Below are positions 7,811 to 16,630 of a DNA stretch of 64,000 bases, in pieces (the first letter of the stretch is position 1; each line of letters starts with the position of its first letter). The position numbers and the translations under genes are program-made. The notes under the pieces were generated by a model. It had not been told where the DNA came from and did no database searches. It saw nothing but the letters and a program-made list of their open reading frames with translations. Origin of the DNA: Pseudomonas hormoni (GTDB lineage Bacteria > Pseudomonadota > Gammaproteobacteria > Pseudomonadales > Pseudomonadaceae); NCBI RefSeq assembly GCF_018502625.1, contig NZ_CP075566.1:1059001-1123000 (forward strand), in the 5' to 3' direction.

Positions 7811-9226
7811 TTAAATCAACGTCTCGATACGCAACGAGTTAGTCGACCCAGGCTGCCCAAACGGCACACCCGCCGTAATCAATAAAGTGTCCCCGCGCTG
7901 CGCCATGCCCTGCGCCTGCGCAATCTCCAGCGCCGTCGAGCACACTTCATCCACCTGGCGCAGTCGATCATTCACCACCGAGTGCACGCCCCACGCGACC
8001 GTCAAGCGGCGAGCCGTCTGCAAGTTCGGCGTCAGGTTCAGAATCGGCACGGTCGGCCGTTCCCGCGCCGCACGCAGGCTCGACGCACCCGATTCGCTGT
8101 AATTCACCAGCACGGCCACCGGCAGCACGTTACTGATGCGACGAATCGCACAGCTGATCGCATCGGAAACCGTCGCCTCAGCTTTCGGCCGGCTCACGTC
8201 CAGTTGCGTCTGATAGTCCGGACCGTTTTCCACCTGGCGGATGATTTTGCTCATCATCTGCACGGCTTCCATCGGGTACTCACCGGACGCGGTTTCCGCC
8301 GACAGCATCACCGCATCCGCACCTTCGGCCACGGCGTTGGCCACATCGGTGACTTCGGCGCGGGTCGGGGCCGGGGAGAAGCGCATCGACTCGAGCATCT
8401 GCGTCGCCACCACCACCGGTTTACCCAGCTCGCGGCAAATGCTGATGATGTTTTTCTGAATCTGCGGCACGCTTTCGGCCGGCACTTCGACGCCGAGGTC
8501 GCCACGGGCAACCATGATCGCGTCGCTCAATTCAGCGATTTCCCGCAGTTGAGTGACCGCTGACGGCTTCTCGATCTTGGCCATCAAAAATGCTTTGTCG
8601 CCGATCAGTTCACGCGCTTCGCGGATATCTTCCGGGCGCTGCACGAACGACAGCGCGACCCAGTCCACACCCAGCTCCAGACCGAAACTCAAGTCACGAC
8701 GATCCTTGGCGGTCAGCGGGCTCAGTTCCAGCACCGCTTGCGGCACGTTCACCCCTTTGCGGTCCGACAACTCACCGCCATTGAGCACCGTGGTGTCGAT
8801 GGCGTCGGCGTACTTGGTGACCACGCGCAGACGCAGTTTGCCGTCGTCCAGCAGCAGGTCCATGCCCGGCTCCAGCGCAGCGATGATTTCCGGGTGTGGC
8901 AGGTTGACCCGGCGTTGATCGCCCGGTGTCGGGTCGAGGTCCAGGCGCAGGGCCTGGCCACGATGCAGTTGCACCTTGCCTTCGGCGAACTTGCCGACCC
9001 GCAGTTTCGGGCCTTGCAGGTCCATCAGAATGCCCAGGGGGTAATTCAGCTGACGCTCGACTTCACGAATCCACTGATAGCGCTGGGCGTGGTCGGCGTG
9101 ATCGCCATGGCTGAAGTTCAGCCGGAAGATGTTGACCCCGGCCTGTACCAGCTCGCGGATGTCTTCGAGGCCATCGGTGGCCGGGCCGAGGGTGGCGAGG
9201 ATTTTGACCTTTTTATCAGGCGTCAT
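7811..9226 (-). CDS. pyk: Pyruvate kinase
   Basis: A 471-residue enzyme that makes pyruvate and ATP from phosphoenolpyruvate and ADP. N-terminal KVKILATLGPATDG and FRLNFSHGDH are family signatures. MAKIEKPSAV holds the catalytic lysine. MVARGDLGVEVP holds Mg2+/K+ ligands, and the C-terminal domain (about 345-471) completes the fold. It overlaps ttuD by 11 bases and closes the gcl-hyi-glxR-ttuD-pyk series, so glycerate-derived phosphoglycerate can be carried to pyruvate. The upstream reading frames are compact, which suggests coupled translation. Confidence 0.95.
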   Translation of the reverse strand: MTPDKKVKILATLGPATDGLEDIRELVQAGVNIFRLNFSHGDHADHAQRYQWIREVERQLNYPLGILMDLQGPKLRVGKFAEGKVQLHRGQALRLDLDPTPGDQRRVNLPHPEIIAALEPGMDLLLDDGKLRLRVVTKYADAIDTTVLNGGELSDRKGVNVPQAVLELSPLTAKDRRDLSFGLELGVDWVALSFVQRPEDIREARELIGDKAFLMAKIEKPSAVTQLREIAELSDAIMVARGDLGVEVPAESVPQIQKNIISICRELGKPVVVATQMLESMRFSPAPTRAEVTDVANAVAEGADAVMLSAETASGEYPMEAVQMMSKIIRQVENGPDYQTQLDVSRPKAEATVSDAISCAIRRISNVLPVAVLVNYSESGASSLRAARERPTVPILNLTPNLQTARRLTVAWGVHSVVNDRLRQVDEVCSTALEIAQAQGMAQRGDTLLITAGVPFGQPGSTNSLRIETLI

Positions 9227-10496
9227 GTTTAGGGCTCTCGAGAATCAGAATGGCGCGGAAGTCGTTGACGTTGGTGCGCGTCGGCTCGGTGACGATCAGT
9301 GCGTCCAGCGCCGCGAAATAGCCGTAGCCATTGTTGTTGTCGAGTTCGTCGCTGGCGCTCAGACCGAGTGCGGCGGCGCGGGCGTAGCTGTCCGGGTTCA
9401 TGATCGCGCCGGCGTTGTCTTCGGAGCCGTCGATGCCATCGGTGTCACCGGCCAGCGCGTAGACGCCGGGCAGGCCCTTGAGGCTGTCGGTCAGGCTGAG
9501 GAGGAATTCGGCGTTACGTCCGCCCCGGCCATTGCCGCGTACGGTGACCGTGGTTTCGCCACCCGACAGAATCACGCACGGCGCCGACAATGGCTGGCCA
9601 TGCAAGACCACTTGCCGCGCGATGCCGGCGTGCACCTTGGCCACTTCGCGGGACTCGCCTTCGAGATCGCCGAGGATCAATGGGCTGAAGCCGGCCTGAC
9701 GTGCTTTCACCGCTGCGGCTTCAAGCGACTGTTGTGGACGGGCGATCAATTGGAAGTGACTGCGCGCCAGGCTCGGATCGCCGGGTTTGACCGTCTCCGA
9801 TTCGGGGCTTTGCAGCCAGTTGCGCACCGAGGCCGGAACCTCGATAGCGTAGCGCTTGAGGATCGCCAGGGCTTCGGCCGAGGTGCTCGGGTCGGCCACG
9901 GTAGGGCCGGAGGCAATGACCGTGGCGAGGTCGCCCGGCACATCGGAAATCGCATAGGTGTAAACGGTGGCTGGCCAGCAGGCTTTGCCGAGGCGGCCGC
10001 CCTTGATCGCCGAGAGGTGCTTGCGCACGCAGTTCATCTCGCCGATGGTCGCGCCGGATTTGAGCAGGGCTTTGTTGATCGATTGCTTGTCGGCGAGGGT
10101 GATGCCGGCAGCGGGCAGGGCCAGCAATGCCGAGCCACCGCCCGAAAGCAGAAAGATTACGCGGTCGTCTTCAGTCAGGTTGCTCACCAGTTCAAAGACG
10201 CGCTTGGCGACCGCTTGGCCGGCAGCATCCGGCACCGGGTGCGCAGCTTCGACCACTTCGATTTTTTCGCACGGGGCGCCGTGACCGTAGCGGGTTACCA
10301 CCAGACCGGACACTTCACCCTGCCAGCAGCGCTCGACCACCTGGGCCATGGCGGCTGCGGCTTTGCCGGCACCGATGACGATCACCCGACCGCTGCGATC
10401 GGTGGGTAAATGGGCTTCAAGGACGTGCTGCGGATGGGCCGCGTCGATGGCTGTGGCAAACAGCTCGCGCAGGAATTGTTGCGGATCGACCGACAT
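9216..10496 (-). CDS. ttuD: Glycerate 2-kinase (MOFRL family)
   Basis: A 426-residue protein of the bacterial glycerate kinase type 2 / hydroxypyruvate reductase (TtuD) family. The N-terminal part (about 1-260) has VIGAGKAAAAMAQVVE, LLSGGGSALLALPA and INKALLKSGATIGEMNCVRKHLS. The C-terminal MOFRL domain has GGETTVTVRGNGRGGRN and ALAGDTDGIDGSEDNAGA. It phosphorylates D-glycerate from GlxR to 2-phosphoglycerate. The start at 10496 has GGGAG upstream. It overlaps pyk by 11 bases. A REPIN (10541-10672) lies between it and glxR. Confidence 0.92.
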   Translation of the reverse strand: MSVDPQQFLRELFATAIDAAHPQHVLEAHLPTDRSGRVIVIGAGKAAAAMAQVVERCWQGEVSGLVVTRYGHGAPCEKIEVVEAAHPVPDAAGQAVAKRVFELVSNLTEDDRVIFLLSGGGSALLALPAAGITLADKQSINKALLKSGATIGEMNCVRKHLSAIKGGRLGKACWPATVYTYAISDVPGDLATVIASGPTVADPSTSAEALAILKRYAIEVPASVRNWLQSPESETVKPGDPSLARSHFQLIARPQQSLEAAAVKARQAGFSPLILGDLEGESREVAKVHAGIARQVVLHGQPLSAPCVILSGGETTVTVRGNGRGGRNAEFLLSLTDSLKGLPGVYALAGDTDGIDGSEDNAGAIMNPDSYARAAALGLSASDELDNNNGYGYFAALDALIVTEPTRTNVNDFRAILILESPKHDA

Positions 10497-10540
10497 GGCG
10501 GGCTCCCGGAATTCTTGTTATTTGAAGGGCAACTCGGGTT

Positions 10541-10672
10541 CCTGTGGGAGCTAGCCTGTGTGGCGAGGGAGCTTGCTCCCGCTCGGCTGCGAAGCAGTCG
10601 CAAAGCTTTTGGGGCCGCTTCGCGACCCAACGGGAGCAAGCTCCCTCGCCACACAAGTCCGCTCCCACAGGG
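10541..10672. repeat. REPIN inside the gcl cluster (glxR-ttuD gap)
   Basis: Nested inverted copies: outer CTGTGGGAGCTAGCC / GGTTTTGTGGGAGCGGAC-like flanks and inner GTGGCGAGGGAGC palindromes. Its spacer is nearly identical to that of the copy at 4567. Confidence 0.9.
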
Positions 10673-10686
10673 TTTTGTGCAGGGCG

Positions 10687-11577
10687 TTATTTATCGCGAA
10701 TCGAGAAATTCGCCATGTGCTCCAGACCCTTGATCAGCGCCGAGTGATCCCAGTTGCTGCCACCGATGGCCGCGCAGGTGCTGAACACTTGCTGGGCGTT
10801 GGCGGTGTTCGGCAGGTTGATGTTCAGCTCCTTGGCGCCTTGCAGGGCCAGGTTCAGGTCCTTCTGGTGCAGGCTGATGCGGAAGCCCGGGTCGAAGGTG
10901 CCTTTGATCATGCGCTCGCCGTGCACTTCGAGGATCTTCGATGACGCAAAACCACCCATTAGCGCTTCACGTACCTTGGCTGGATCGGCACCGTTTTTCG
11001 AGGCGAACAACAGGGCTTCAGCGACGGCCTGGATGTTCAGCGCAACGATGATCTGGTTCGCCACTTTTGCGGTTTGCCCATCGCCATTGCCACCGACCAG
11101 GGTGATGTTTTTGCCCATGGCCTGGAACAGCGGCAGTGCGCGTTCGAAGGCGTCGGCATCGCCACCGACCATGATGCTCAGGGTCGCAGCCTTGGCACCG
11201 ACTTCGCCGCCGGACACGGGTGCGTCGAGGTACTGCGCACCTTTTTCGTTGATTTTGGACGCGAAGGTTTTGGTGGCGGTGGGCGAGATCGAGCTCATGT
11301 CGATCACGATTTTGCCTTTGCCCACACCGGCCGCTACGCCGTCTGCGCGGAACAGTACGTCATCGACCTGCGGGGTATCCGGCACCATGACGATGATGAA
11401 TTCGGCTTCTTGCGCGACTTCTTTCGGGTTGGCGAGGGCGATGGCGCCTGCGGCGACCAGGTCGGCAGGCGCGGCGTCGTGATGCGCCGACAGGAACAGG
11501 CTGTGACCGGCTTTCTGCAGGTTCAACGCCATTGGGTGGCCCATGATGCCGGTGCCGATAAATCCGATTTTAGCCAT
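10687..11577 (-). CDS. glxR: Tartronate semialdehyde reductase (2-hydroxy-3-oxopropionate reductase)
   Basis: A 296-residue beta-hydroxyacid dehydrogenase. The Rossmann motif GFIGTGIMGHPMALNL opens the protein. DAPVSGGEVGA is the substrate loop, and NGDGQTAKVANQI carries the catalytic lysine. It reduces tartronate semialdehyde, made by Gcl, to D-glycerate with NAD(P)H. The start at 11577 (MAKIGF) follows an AAGAGGA ribosome site; the ten-residue upstream extension is not conserved-looking. It lies between hyi and ttuD, with a REPIN on each side. Confidence 0.94.
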   Translation of the reverse strand: MAKIGFIGTGIMGHPMALNLQKAGHSLFLSAHHDAAPADLVAAGAIALANPKEVAQEAEFIIVMVPDTPQVDDVLFRADGVAAGVGKGKIVIDMSSISPTATKTFASKINEKGAQYLDAPVSGGEVGAKAATLSIMVGGDADAFERALPLFQAMGKNITLVGGNGDGQTAKVANQIIVALNIQAVAEALLFASKNGADPAKVREALMGGFASSKILEVHGERMIKGTFDPGFRISLHQKDLNLALQGAKELNINLPNTANAQQVFSTCAAIGGSNWDHSALIKGLEHMANFSIRDK

Positions 11578-11625
11578 GAGAAATTCCTCTTGTTTTTGTC
11601 TTGCCAATTATTTTTCGCGACACAC

Positions 11626-11764
11626 CTTGTGGCGAGGGAGCTTGCTCCCGCTCGACTGCGAAGCCGTCGCAAAACCTGAGTTCCGGTTCTGCCTGATGCA
11701 CCACTGTGGATGGCTTTGGGGCCGCTGCGCGACCCAGCGGGAGCAAGCTCCCTCGCCACAGTGG
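11626..11764. repeat. REPIN inside the gcl cluster (hyi-glxR gap)
   Basis: Inverted GTGGCGAGGGAGC palindromes at 11628-11651 and 11737-11762. The spacer is extended relative to the copy at 10541. It is the second REPIN between genes of one pathway. Confidence 0.9.
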
Positions 11765-11777
11765 TCCTGCGTCAGCG

Positions 11778-12560
11778 TCAGATTGCGTTGTGGGTTTTCA
11801 GCCAGCCCAGACCCGCTTCCGTGGTGGTCAGCGGCTTGTATTCACAGCCAACCCAACCCTGATAACCGATGCGGTCCAGGTGTTCGAACAGGAAGCGGTA
11901 GTTGATTTCACCGGTGCCCGGTTCGTTGCGCCCAGGGTTGTCGGCCAACTGGATGTGGTTGATCTCGCCCAGGTGCGCGGCCATGGTGCGGGCCAGGTCA
12001 CCCTCCATGATTTGCATGTGGTAGATGTCGTATTGCAGGAACAGGTTGGCGCTGCCGACCTGCTCGCGAATCGACAGGGCTTGCGCCGTGTTGTTCAGAT
12101 AGAAACCCGGGATGTCGCGGGTATTGATCGCTTCCATCACCAATTTGATGCCCGCCGCGTGCAGCTTGTCGGCCGCGTACTTGAGGTTGGCGACAAAGGT
12201 TTTTTCCACGGTGGCATCGTCGACGCCTTGTGGACGAATACCGGCCAGGCAGTTGACCTGGGTGTTGCCCAGTACTTTTGCGTAAGCGATGGCCAGATCG
12301 ACACCGGCGCGGAACTCTTCGACCCGGTCCGGCAGGCAGGCGATACCGCGCTCGCCCTTGGCCCAGTCACCGGCCGGCAGGTTGAACAGCACTTGGGTCA
12401 GGCCGTTGGCGTCGAGCTTCGCTTTGATCTCGGCGGAGCTGAAGTCGTAAGGGAACAGGTATTCCACGCCAGTGAAGCCGGCCTTGGCGGCCGCTTCGAA
12501 ACGGGCGAGAAAATCCTGTTCGGTGAACAGCATGGACAGGTTGGCTGCGAAACGCGGCAT
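11778..12560 (-). CDS. hyi: Hydroxypyruvate isomerase
   Basis: A 260-residue TIM-barrel protein of the AP endonuclease family 2 / sugar isomerase superfamily. MPRFAANLSMLFTEQDFLARF at the start, MEAINTRDIPGFYL and LQYDIYHMQIMEGD in the middle, and GCEYKP near the end are typical of Hyi/OtnI. It interconverts hydroxypyruvate and tartronate semialdehyde, feeding the reductase GlxR. The ribosome site GGAGA is 5 nt before the ATG. The gene is 49 nt downstream of gcl, almost certainly in the same transcript. Confidence 0.93.
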   Translation of the reverse strand: MPRFAANLSMLFTEQDFLARFEAAAKAGFTGVEYLFPYDFSSAEIKAKLDANGLTQVLFNLPAGDWAKGERGIACLPDRVEEFRAGVDLAIAYAKVLGNTQVNCLAGIRPQGVDDATVEKTFVANLKYAADKLHAAGIKLVMEAINTRDIPGFYLNNTAQALSIREQVGSANLFLQYDIYHMQIMEGDLARTMAAHLGEINHIQLADNPGRNEPGTGEINYRFLFEHLDRIGYQGWVGCEYKPLTTTEAGLGWLKTHNAI

Positions 12561-12609
12561 GGTGGTCTCCCGTATATGTGTGTGGCCCCTCTGTAGGAGC
12601 GTTCAGCTG

Positions 12610-14385
12610 TTAGTCCAGCAACGAAATCGCCGTCGGCGCATCGTTGCCAACCAGCGCCAGGTCTTCGAATTCGTTGACGGCGTTGATCTCGGTGCCCATG
12701 GAAATGTTGGTCACGCGCTCCAGAATAATCTCGACGATCACCGGCACCTTGAACTCTTCGATCAGTTCCTGAGCCTTGCGCAGGGCAGGCTGGATCTGAC
12801 CCGGTTCGAACACACGCAGCGCCTTGCAACCGAGGCCTTCGGCGACCGCGACGTGATCGACACCGTAACCATTGAGTTCCGGAGCGTTCAGGTTATCGAA
12901 GGACAGCTGCACGCAGTAGTCCATGTCGAAACCGCGCTGAGCCTGACGAATCAGCCCCAGGTACGAATTGTTTACCACAACATGGATGTACGGCAGCTTG
13001 AACTGCGCGCCCACGGCCAGCTCTTCGATCATGAACTGGAAATCATAGTCGCCCGACAGTGCCACGACCTTGCGGGTCGGATCGGCCTTGACCACGCCCA
13101 GCGCTGCCGGAATGGTCCAGCCCAACGGGCCTGCCTGACCGCAGTTGATCCAGTGACGCGGCTTGTAGACGTGCAGGAACTGCGCGCCGGCAATCTGCGA
13201 CAGACCGATGGTGCTGACGTAGCAGGTGTCTTTGCCGAACACCTGGTTCATCTCTTCGTACACGCGCTGCGGCTTGACCGGCACGTTGTCGAAATGCGTC
13301 TTGCGCTGCAGGCTGGCTTTACGCTGCTGGCAATCTTGCAGCCAGGCGCTGCGGTTTTTCAGTTTGCCGGCGGCCTGCCATTCGCGAGCGACTTCGATGA
13401 ACACGGTCAGCGCGGCAGCGGCGTCGGACACAATGCCCAGGTCCGGGGTGAACACGCGGCCGATCTGAGTGCCTTCGATGTCGACGTGAATGAACTTGCG
13501 GCCTTCGGTGTACACGTCGACCGAGCCGGTGTGACGGTTCGCCCAACGGTTACCGATGCCGAGTACGACGTCGGATTTCAGCATCGTGGCGTTGCCGTAG
13601 CGGTGCGAGGTCTGCAAGCCGACCATGCCGACCATCAGCGGGTGATCATCCGGAATGGTGCCCCAGCCCATCAGGGTTGGAATCACCGGGATACCGGTCA
13701 GCTCAGCGAACTCCACCAGCAAGTCGCTGGCGTCGGCATTGATAATGCCGCCCCCGGCTACCAGCAGTGGGCGTTCGGCCTGATCGAGCAGCGCCAGGGC
13801 TTTTTCCACCTGAACGCGGGTCGCGCTCGGCTTGGCCAATGGCAGCGGCTGGTAGGCATCGATGTCGAATTCGATTTCGGCCATCTGCACGTCGAACGGC
13901 AGGTCGATCAGCACCGGGCCTGGGCGGCCGGAACGCATTTCGAAGAAAGCCTTCTGGAACGCGTAAGGCACTTGGCCCGGTTCCAGAACGGTGGTTGCCC
14001 ACTTGGTCACTGGCTTGACGATGCTGGTGATGTCGACAGCCTGGAAGTCTTCCTTGTGCATCCGGGCGCGGGGTGCTTGCCCTGTGATGCACAGGATCGG
14101 GATCGAGTCGGCCGAGGCGCTGTAGAGCCCGGTGACCATGTCAGTACCGGCCGGGCCGGAGGTGCCGATGCACACGCCGATGTTGCCGGCCTTGGTGCGG
14201 GTGTAGCCCTCGGCCATGTGCGAGGCGCCTTCAACGTGGCGAGCGAGGACGTGATCGATGCCACCGACCTTCTGCAAGGCGTTGTACAGCGGGTTGATCG
14301 CGGCGCCCGGGATGCCAAAAGCGGTATCAACCCCTTCACGGCGCATCACCAGAACGGCGGCTTCGATTGCTCTCATTTTGCTCAT
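12610..14385 (-). CDS. gcl: Glyoxylate carboligase (tartronate-semialdehyde synthase)
   Basis: A 591-residue thiamine-diphosphate enzyme that condenses two glyoxylates to tartronate semialdehyde and CO2. The N-terminal domain starts [20 protein letters not shown] with [15 protein letters not shown]. The usual catalytic Glu of TPP enzymes is replaced by a hydrophobic residue in GIPGAAINP, as is typical of Gcl. [20 protein letters not shown] and [11 protein letters not shown] form the C-terminal TPP/Mg2+ motif. The start at 14385 is supported by AAGAGG 9 nt upstream. It heads the minus-strand operon with hyi, glxR, ttuD and pyk. A promoter-like element and a TTGTATACAA palindrome lie just upstream. 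Confidence 0.96.
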   Translation of the reverse strand: MSKMRAIEAAVLVMRREGVDTAFGIPGAAINPLYNALQKVGGIDHVLARHVEGASHMAEGYTRTKAGNIGVCIGTSGPAGTDMVTGLYSASADSIPILCITGQAPRARMHKEDFQAVDITSIVKPVTKWATTVLEPGQVPYAFQKAFFEMRSGRPGPVLIDLPFDVQMAEIEFDIDAYQPLPLAKPSATRVQVEKALALLDQAERPLLVAGGGIINADASDLLVEFAELTGIPVIPTLMGWGTIPDDHPLMVGMVGLQTSHRYGNATMLKSDVVLGIGNRWANRHTGSVDVYTEGRKFIHVDIEGTQIGRVFTPDLGIVSDAAAALTVFIEVAREWQAAGKLKNRSAWLQDCQQRKASLQRKTHFDNVPVKPQRVYEEMNQVFGKDTCYVSTIGLSQIAGAQFLHVYKPRHWINCGQAGPLGWTIPAALGVVKADPTRKVVALSGDYDFQFMIEELAVGAQFKLPYIHVVVNNSYLGLIRQAQRGFDMDYCVQLSFDNLNAPELNGYGVDHVAVAEGLGCKALRVFEPGQIQPALRKAQELIEEFKVPVIVEIILERVTNISMGTEINAVNEFEDLALVGNDAPTAISLLD

Positions 14386-14411
14386 GGTTTTGTGCCTCTT
14401 ACGTTTTGTAA

Positions 14412-14421
14412 TTGTATACAA
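14412..14421. promoter_or_regulatory. Operator-like palindrome TTGTATACAA, gcl side
   Basis: A perfect 10-bp palindrome 27 bp upstream of the gcl ATG and just downstream of the gcl promoter-like element, where a bound repressor would block elongation. The second identical copy is at 14550-14559. The shape resembles operators of FadR/FCD-type GntR regulators, which is inference. Confidence 0.6.
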
Positions 14422-14435
14422 GTGGCTTTGCGCAG

Positions 14436-14465
14436 AGTGTATTCACGGCGGACGGCGCAGGTCAA
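14436..14465 (-). promoter_or_regulatory. Candidate sigma70 promoter of gcl
   Basis: On the minus strand TTGACC (14465-14460), an 18-nt spacer and TACACT (14441-14436). Predicted initiation falls around 14429, immediately before the palindrome at 14412-14421. Confidence 0.5.
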
Positions 14466-14549
14466 TCCATTTTCTCAAGCGACTGTTTCATTCGTCGGAA
14501 GCCTGTTCTGCTGTGGCTTTTCGTCGCATGTGGCGCTTTTCGATAATTA

Positions 14550-14559
14550 TTGTATACAA
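14550..14559. promoter_or_regulatory. Operator-like palindrome TTGTATACAA, glcG side
   Basis: An identical copy of the 14412 palindrome, centred 138 bp from it and 94 bp upstream of the glcG-like ATG. The shared 11-mer is ATTGTATACAA. Two copies in one 267-bp divergent region suggest joint control of both transcripts. Confidence 0.6.
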
Positions 14560-14652
14560 AAATATAACTCATTGTGTTCTATTTGTTGCATCGGTCTGCG
14601 GCACAACCGCGCAGCCCATCCGCTTTCCCTATAACAAAATGAGGACGGCACC

Positions 14653-15093
14653 ATGAGCGCTTTAACCTTGAAAGTGGCAGTCAACCTGACCAGTCAGGCC
14701 ATCTCCGCCGCGCGTGCAATTTCCGCGGCCCCGTTGACCATCGCCGTGCTGGATGCCGGCGGGCATCTGCTCTCGCTGCAACGCGAAGACGGCGCCAGCC
14801 TGCTGCGACCGCAAATCGCCATCGGCAAAGCCTGGGGCGCCATCGCCTTGGGCAAAGGCTCACGCCTGCTGGCGCTGGACGCCCAGCAACGTCCGGCGTT
14901 TATTGCGGCTTTGAACAGTCTGGGGCAGGGCAGTGTGGTGCCGGCACCGGGTGGTGTATTGATTCGGGATCAGGACGGGAATGTGCTGGGAGCGGTGGGG
15001 ATCAGCGGGGATCTGTCGGATGTTGATGAGCAGTGTGCGATTAATGCGATCGAGGCGTTGGGGTTGCGGGCGGATGCGGGGGTGAGTGCTTGA
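14653..15093 (+). CDS. glcG: GlcG/HbpS-like protein (DUF336)
   Basis: A 146-residue protein of the GlcG_HbpS family (PF03928): AISAAPLTIAVLDAGGHLLSLQREDGASL, then RPQIAIGKAWGAIALGKGS, then PAPGGVLIRDQDGNVLGAVGISG. Members bind haem or small molecules, and many sit beside glycolate/glyoxylate genes, but no reaction is established. It is divergent from gcl and shares its control region, which links it to glyoxylate use. The ribosome site GAGGA is 7 nt before the ATG. The symbol follows the family name and is provisional. Confidence 0.85.
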   Translation: MSALTLKVAVNLTSQAISAARAISAAPLTIAVLDAGGHLLSLQREDGASLLRPQIAIGKAWGAIALGKGSRLLALDAQQRPAFIAALNSLGQGSVVPAPGGVLIRDQDGNVLGAVGISGDLSDVDEQCAINAIEALGLRADAGVSA

Positions 15094-15113
15094 TTTGCGC
15101 TGACTGACACATT

Positions 15114-15210
15114 GCTATCGCGGGCAAGCCCGCTCCCACAAGGATCGCGGATGTTCATAGAATTCATGTGCACCAACAGACCCTGTGGGAGCGGGCTTGC
15201 CCGCGATGGC
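15114..15210. repeat. REPIN upstream of the RAYT gene (GGGCAAGCCCGC type)
   Basis: CGCGGGCAAGCCCGCTCCCA is mirrored by TGGGAGCGGGCTTGCCCGCG across a 50-nt spacer. It is the same palindrome class as the REPIN at 45815-45912, with an unrelated spacer. Confidence 0.92.
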
Positions 15211-15303
15211 TTTCTACCAGACACATCCAGCTAAAAGTCTGCATCATCATCCGGCATTTCCGGGGCTAGCCTTTCATGAACCCATTATGAGAGAAGCAAA
15301 GGA

Positions 15304-15762
15304 ATGCCAGATTTACCCGCTTCACATCGCCTGCGAACGGGGCGCTATGCCGAACCCAACCGAATCTATTTACTGACCACCAACACTTTGGATCGCGAGC
15401 CGATTTTTGCCGACTTCGCTTTGGGCAGATTGGTGGTTCATCAATTTCGCCGAGCACAAGATCTTGGATTGGCAAAATCATTGGCTTGGGTCGTCATGCC
15501 CGACCATTTTCATTGGCTGGTCGAATTGGAAAACTGTTCGCTCAGAAAGCTGATGCGCCAGACTAAATCCCTGATTACGAGGGCGGTGAATCTTTCGAGA
15601 AGTAGAGGTGGACCGCTTTGGCAGCAGGGTTTTCACGACCGGGCGTTGAGGCGGGAGGATGACTTGGTGAAGTTGGCCCGGTATGTCGTGGCAAACCCAT
15701 TGCGGGCCGGGCTTGTTGAAAAGCTTGGGGACTATCCGCTTTGGGATGCCATCTGGGTTTGA
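15304..15762 (+). CDS. REP-associated tyrosine transposase (RAYT)
   Basis: A 152-residue single-domain Y1 HUH nuclease of the IS200/IS605-related RAYT family. The start RTGRYAEPNRIYLLTTNT, the HUH block WVVMPDHFHWLVEL, and KLARYVVANPLRAGLV with the likely catalytic tyrosine are diagnostic. It nicks and joins single-stranded REP DNA and is held to spread REPINs. REPINs of two different subtypes lie on either side (15114-15210 and 15781-15876), the usual layout of a RAYT locus. It appears intact. The start is the ATG at 15304, although its AAAGGA ribosome site is unusually close. Confidence 0.93.
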   Translation: MPDLPASHRLRTGRYAEPNRIYLLTTNTLDREPIFADFALGRLVVHQFRRAQDLGLAKSLAWVVMPDHFHWLVELENCSLRKLMRQTKSLITRAVNLSRSRGGPLWQQGFHDRALRREDDLVKLARYVVANPLRAGLVEKLGDYPLWDAIWV

Positions 15763-15780
15763 AGCGGCACCGAGTCGCCT

Positions 15781-15876
15781 TCATCGCTGGCAAGCCAGCT
15801 CCCACAGAGATTTGTGTCGATCACAGAATTTGAATTCAACAGAGAAACCTGTGGGAGCTGGCTTGCCAGCGATGGC
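15781..15876. repeat. REPIN downstream of the RAYT gene (GGCAAGCCAGC type)
   Basis: CATCGCTGGCAAGCCAGCTC is mirrored by GAGCTGGCTTGCCAGCGATG. The palindrome differs from the upstream copy (GGGCAAGCCCGC) and resembles the one at the end of cobB. Confidence 0.92.
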
Positions 15877-15890
15877 CGCACCGCGGTCTA

Positions 15891-16496
15891 TCAGTCCGGC
15901 TCACACCCCTTGAGCACCAACCGAATAATCGTCTGCGCCGCCGCTTCATAATCCTCTTCATCCAGCTTGGCCTTGCCGGTAATGGCTGTGATCTGCCAAT
16001 CAAAGTCGGCGTAGGTCTGCGTGGCGGCCCAGATGCTGAACATCAGGTGGTTGGGGTCGATGGGGGCGATCTGGCCGCGGTCGATCCAGGTCTGGATGCA
16101 ATCGATGTTGTGCTTGGCCTGGCTGTTGAGTTGTTCGACCAGGTCTGCGCTCAGGTGTGGGGCGCCGTGCATGATTTCGCTGGCGAACACCTTGGAAGCG
16201 AAGGGCAGGTCGCGGGAGATGCGGATTTTCGAGCGGATGTAGCCGCTCAGCACTTCGCTGGGCACGCCGTCGGCATTGAACGGCGTCGAGGCCTGCAGGA
16301 TGGGCTCGATGATGCTTTCCAGAACTTCGCGGTAGAGGTTTTCCTTGGATTTGAAATAGTAGTAGACGTTGGGCTTGGGCAAACCCGCCTTGGCTGCGAT
16401 GTCACTGGTTTTGGTCGCAGCGAAGCCCTTGTCGGCAAATTCTTCACTGGCGGCACGCAGGATCAGTTCTTTGTTGCGCTCGCGGATAGTGCTCAT
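15891..16496 (-). CDS. TetR family regulator (RutR-like)
   Basis: A 201-residue regulator. The N-terminal helix-turn-helix spans about 8-55 (ILRAASEEFADKGFAATKTS, AGLPKPNVYYYFKSKENLYR). The C-terminal ligand domain (about 75-195: LPFASKVFASEIMHGAPHL, then WAATQTYADFDWQI) matches the RutR-type TetR_C family, which senses pyrimidine-related ligands in E. coli. The start at 16496 is preferred over an upstream in-frame codon because the HTH then begins at the usual position. It is divergent from DUF808. Its ligand and targets are unknown. Confidence 0.9.
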   Translation of the reverse strand: MSTIRERNKELILRAASEEFADKGFAATKTSDIAAKAGLPKPNVYYYFKSKENLYREVLESIIEPILQASTPFNADGVPSEVLSGYIRSKIRISRDLPFASKVFASEIMHGAPHLSADLVEQLNSQAKHNIDCIQTWIDRGQIAPIDPNHLMFSIWAATQTYADFDWQITAITGKAKLDEEDYEAAAQTIIRLVLKGCEPD

Positions 16497-16630
16497 AAAC
16501 CAGGTGGTTCCTTGCCTGTTCTGGCGGTTGCGCATGGTAGCACCGGCCTCGCGCGGCGCTCAAGAATGCCCCGTGTGGCGCTCGGCCACGCTATGCTGCG
16601 CAGCATTCATTCAAGAAGGGCACCTGATTC

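Noticed and set aside
12472..14634. A 720-codon plus-strand frame across gcl
   Set aside because: Antisense to glyoxylate carboligase and without any domain.
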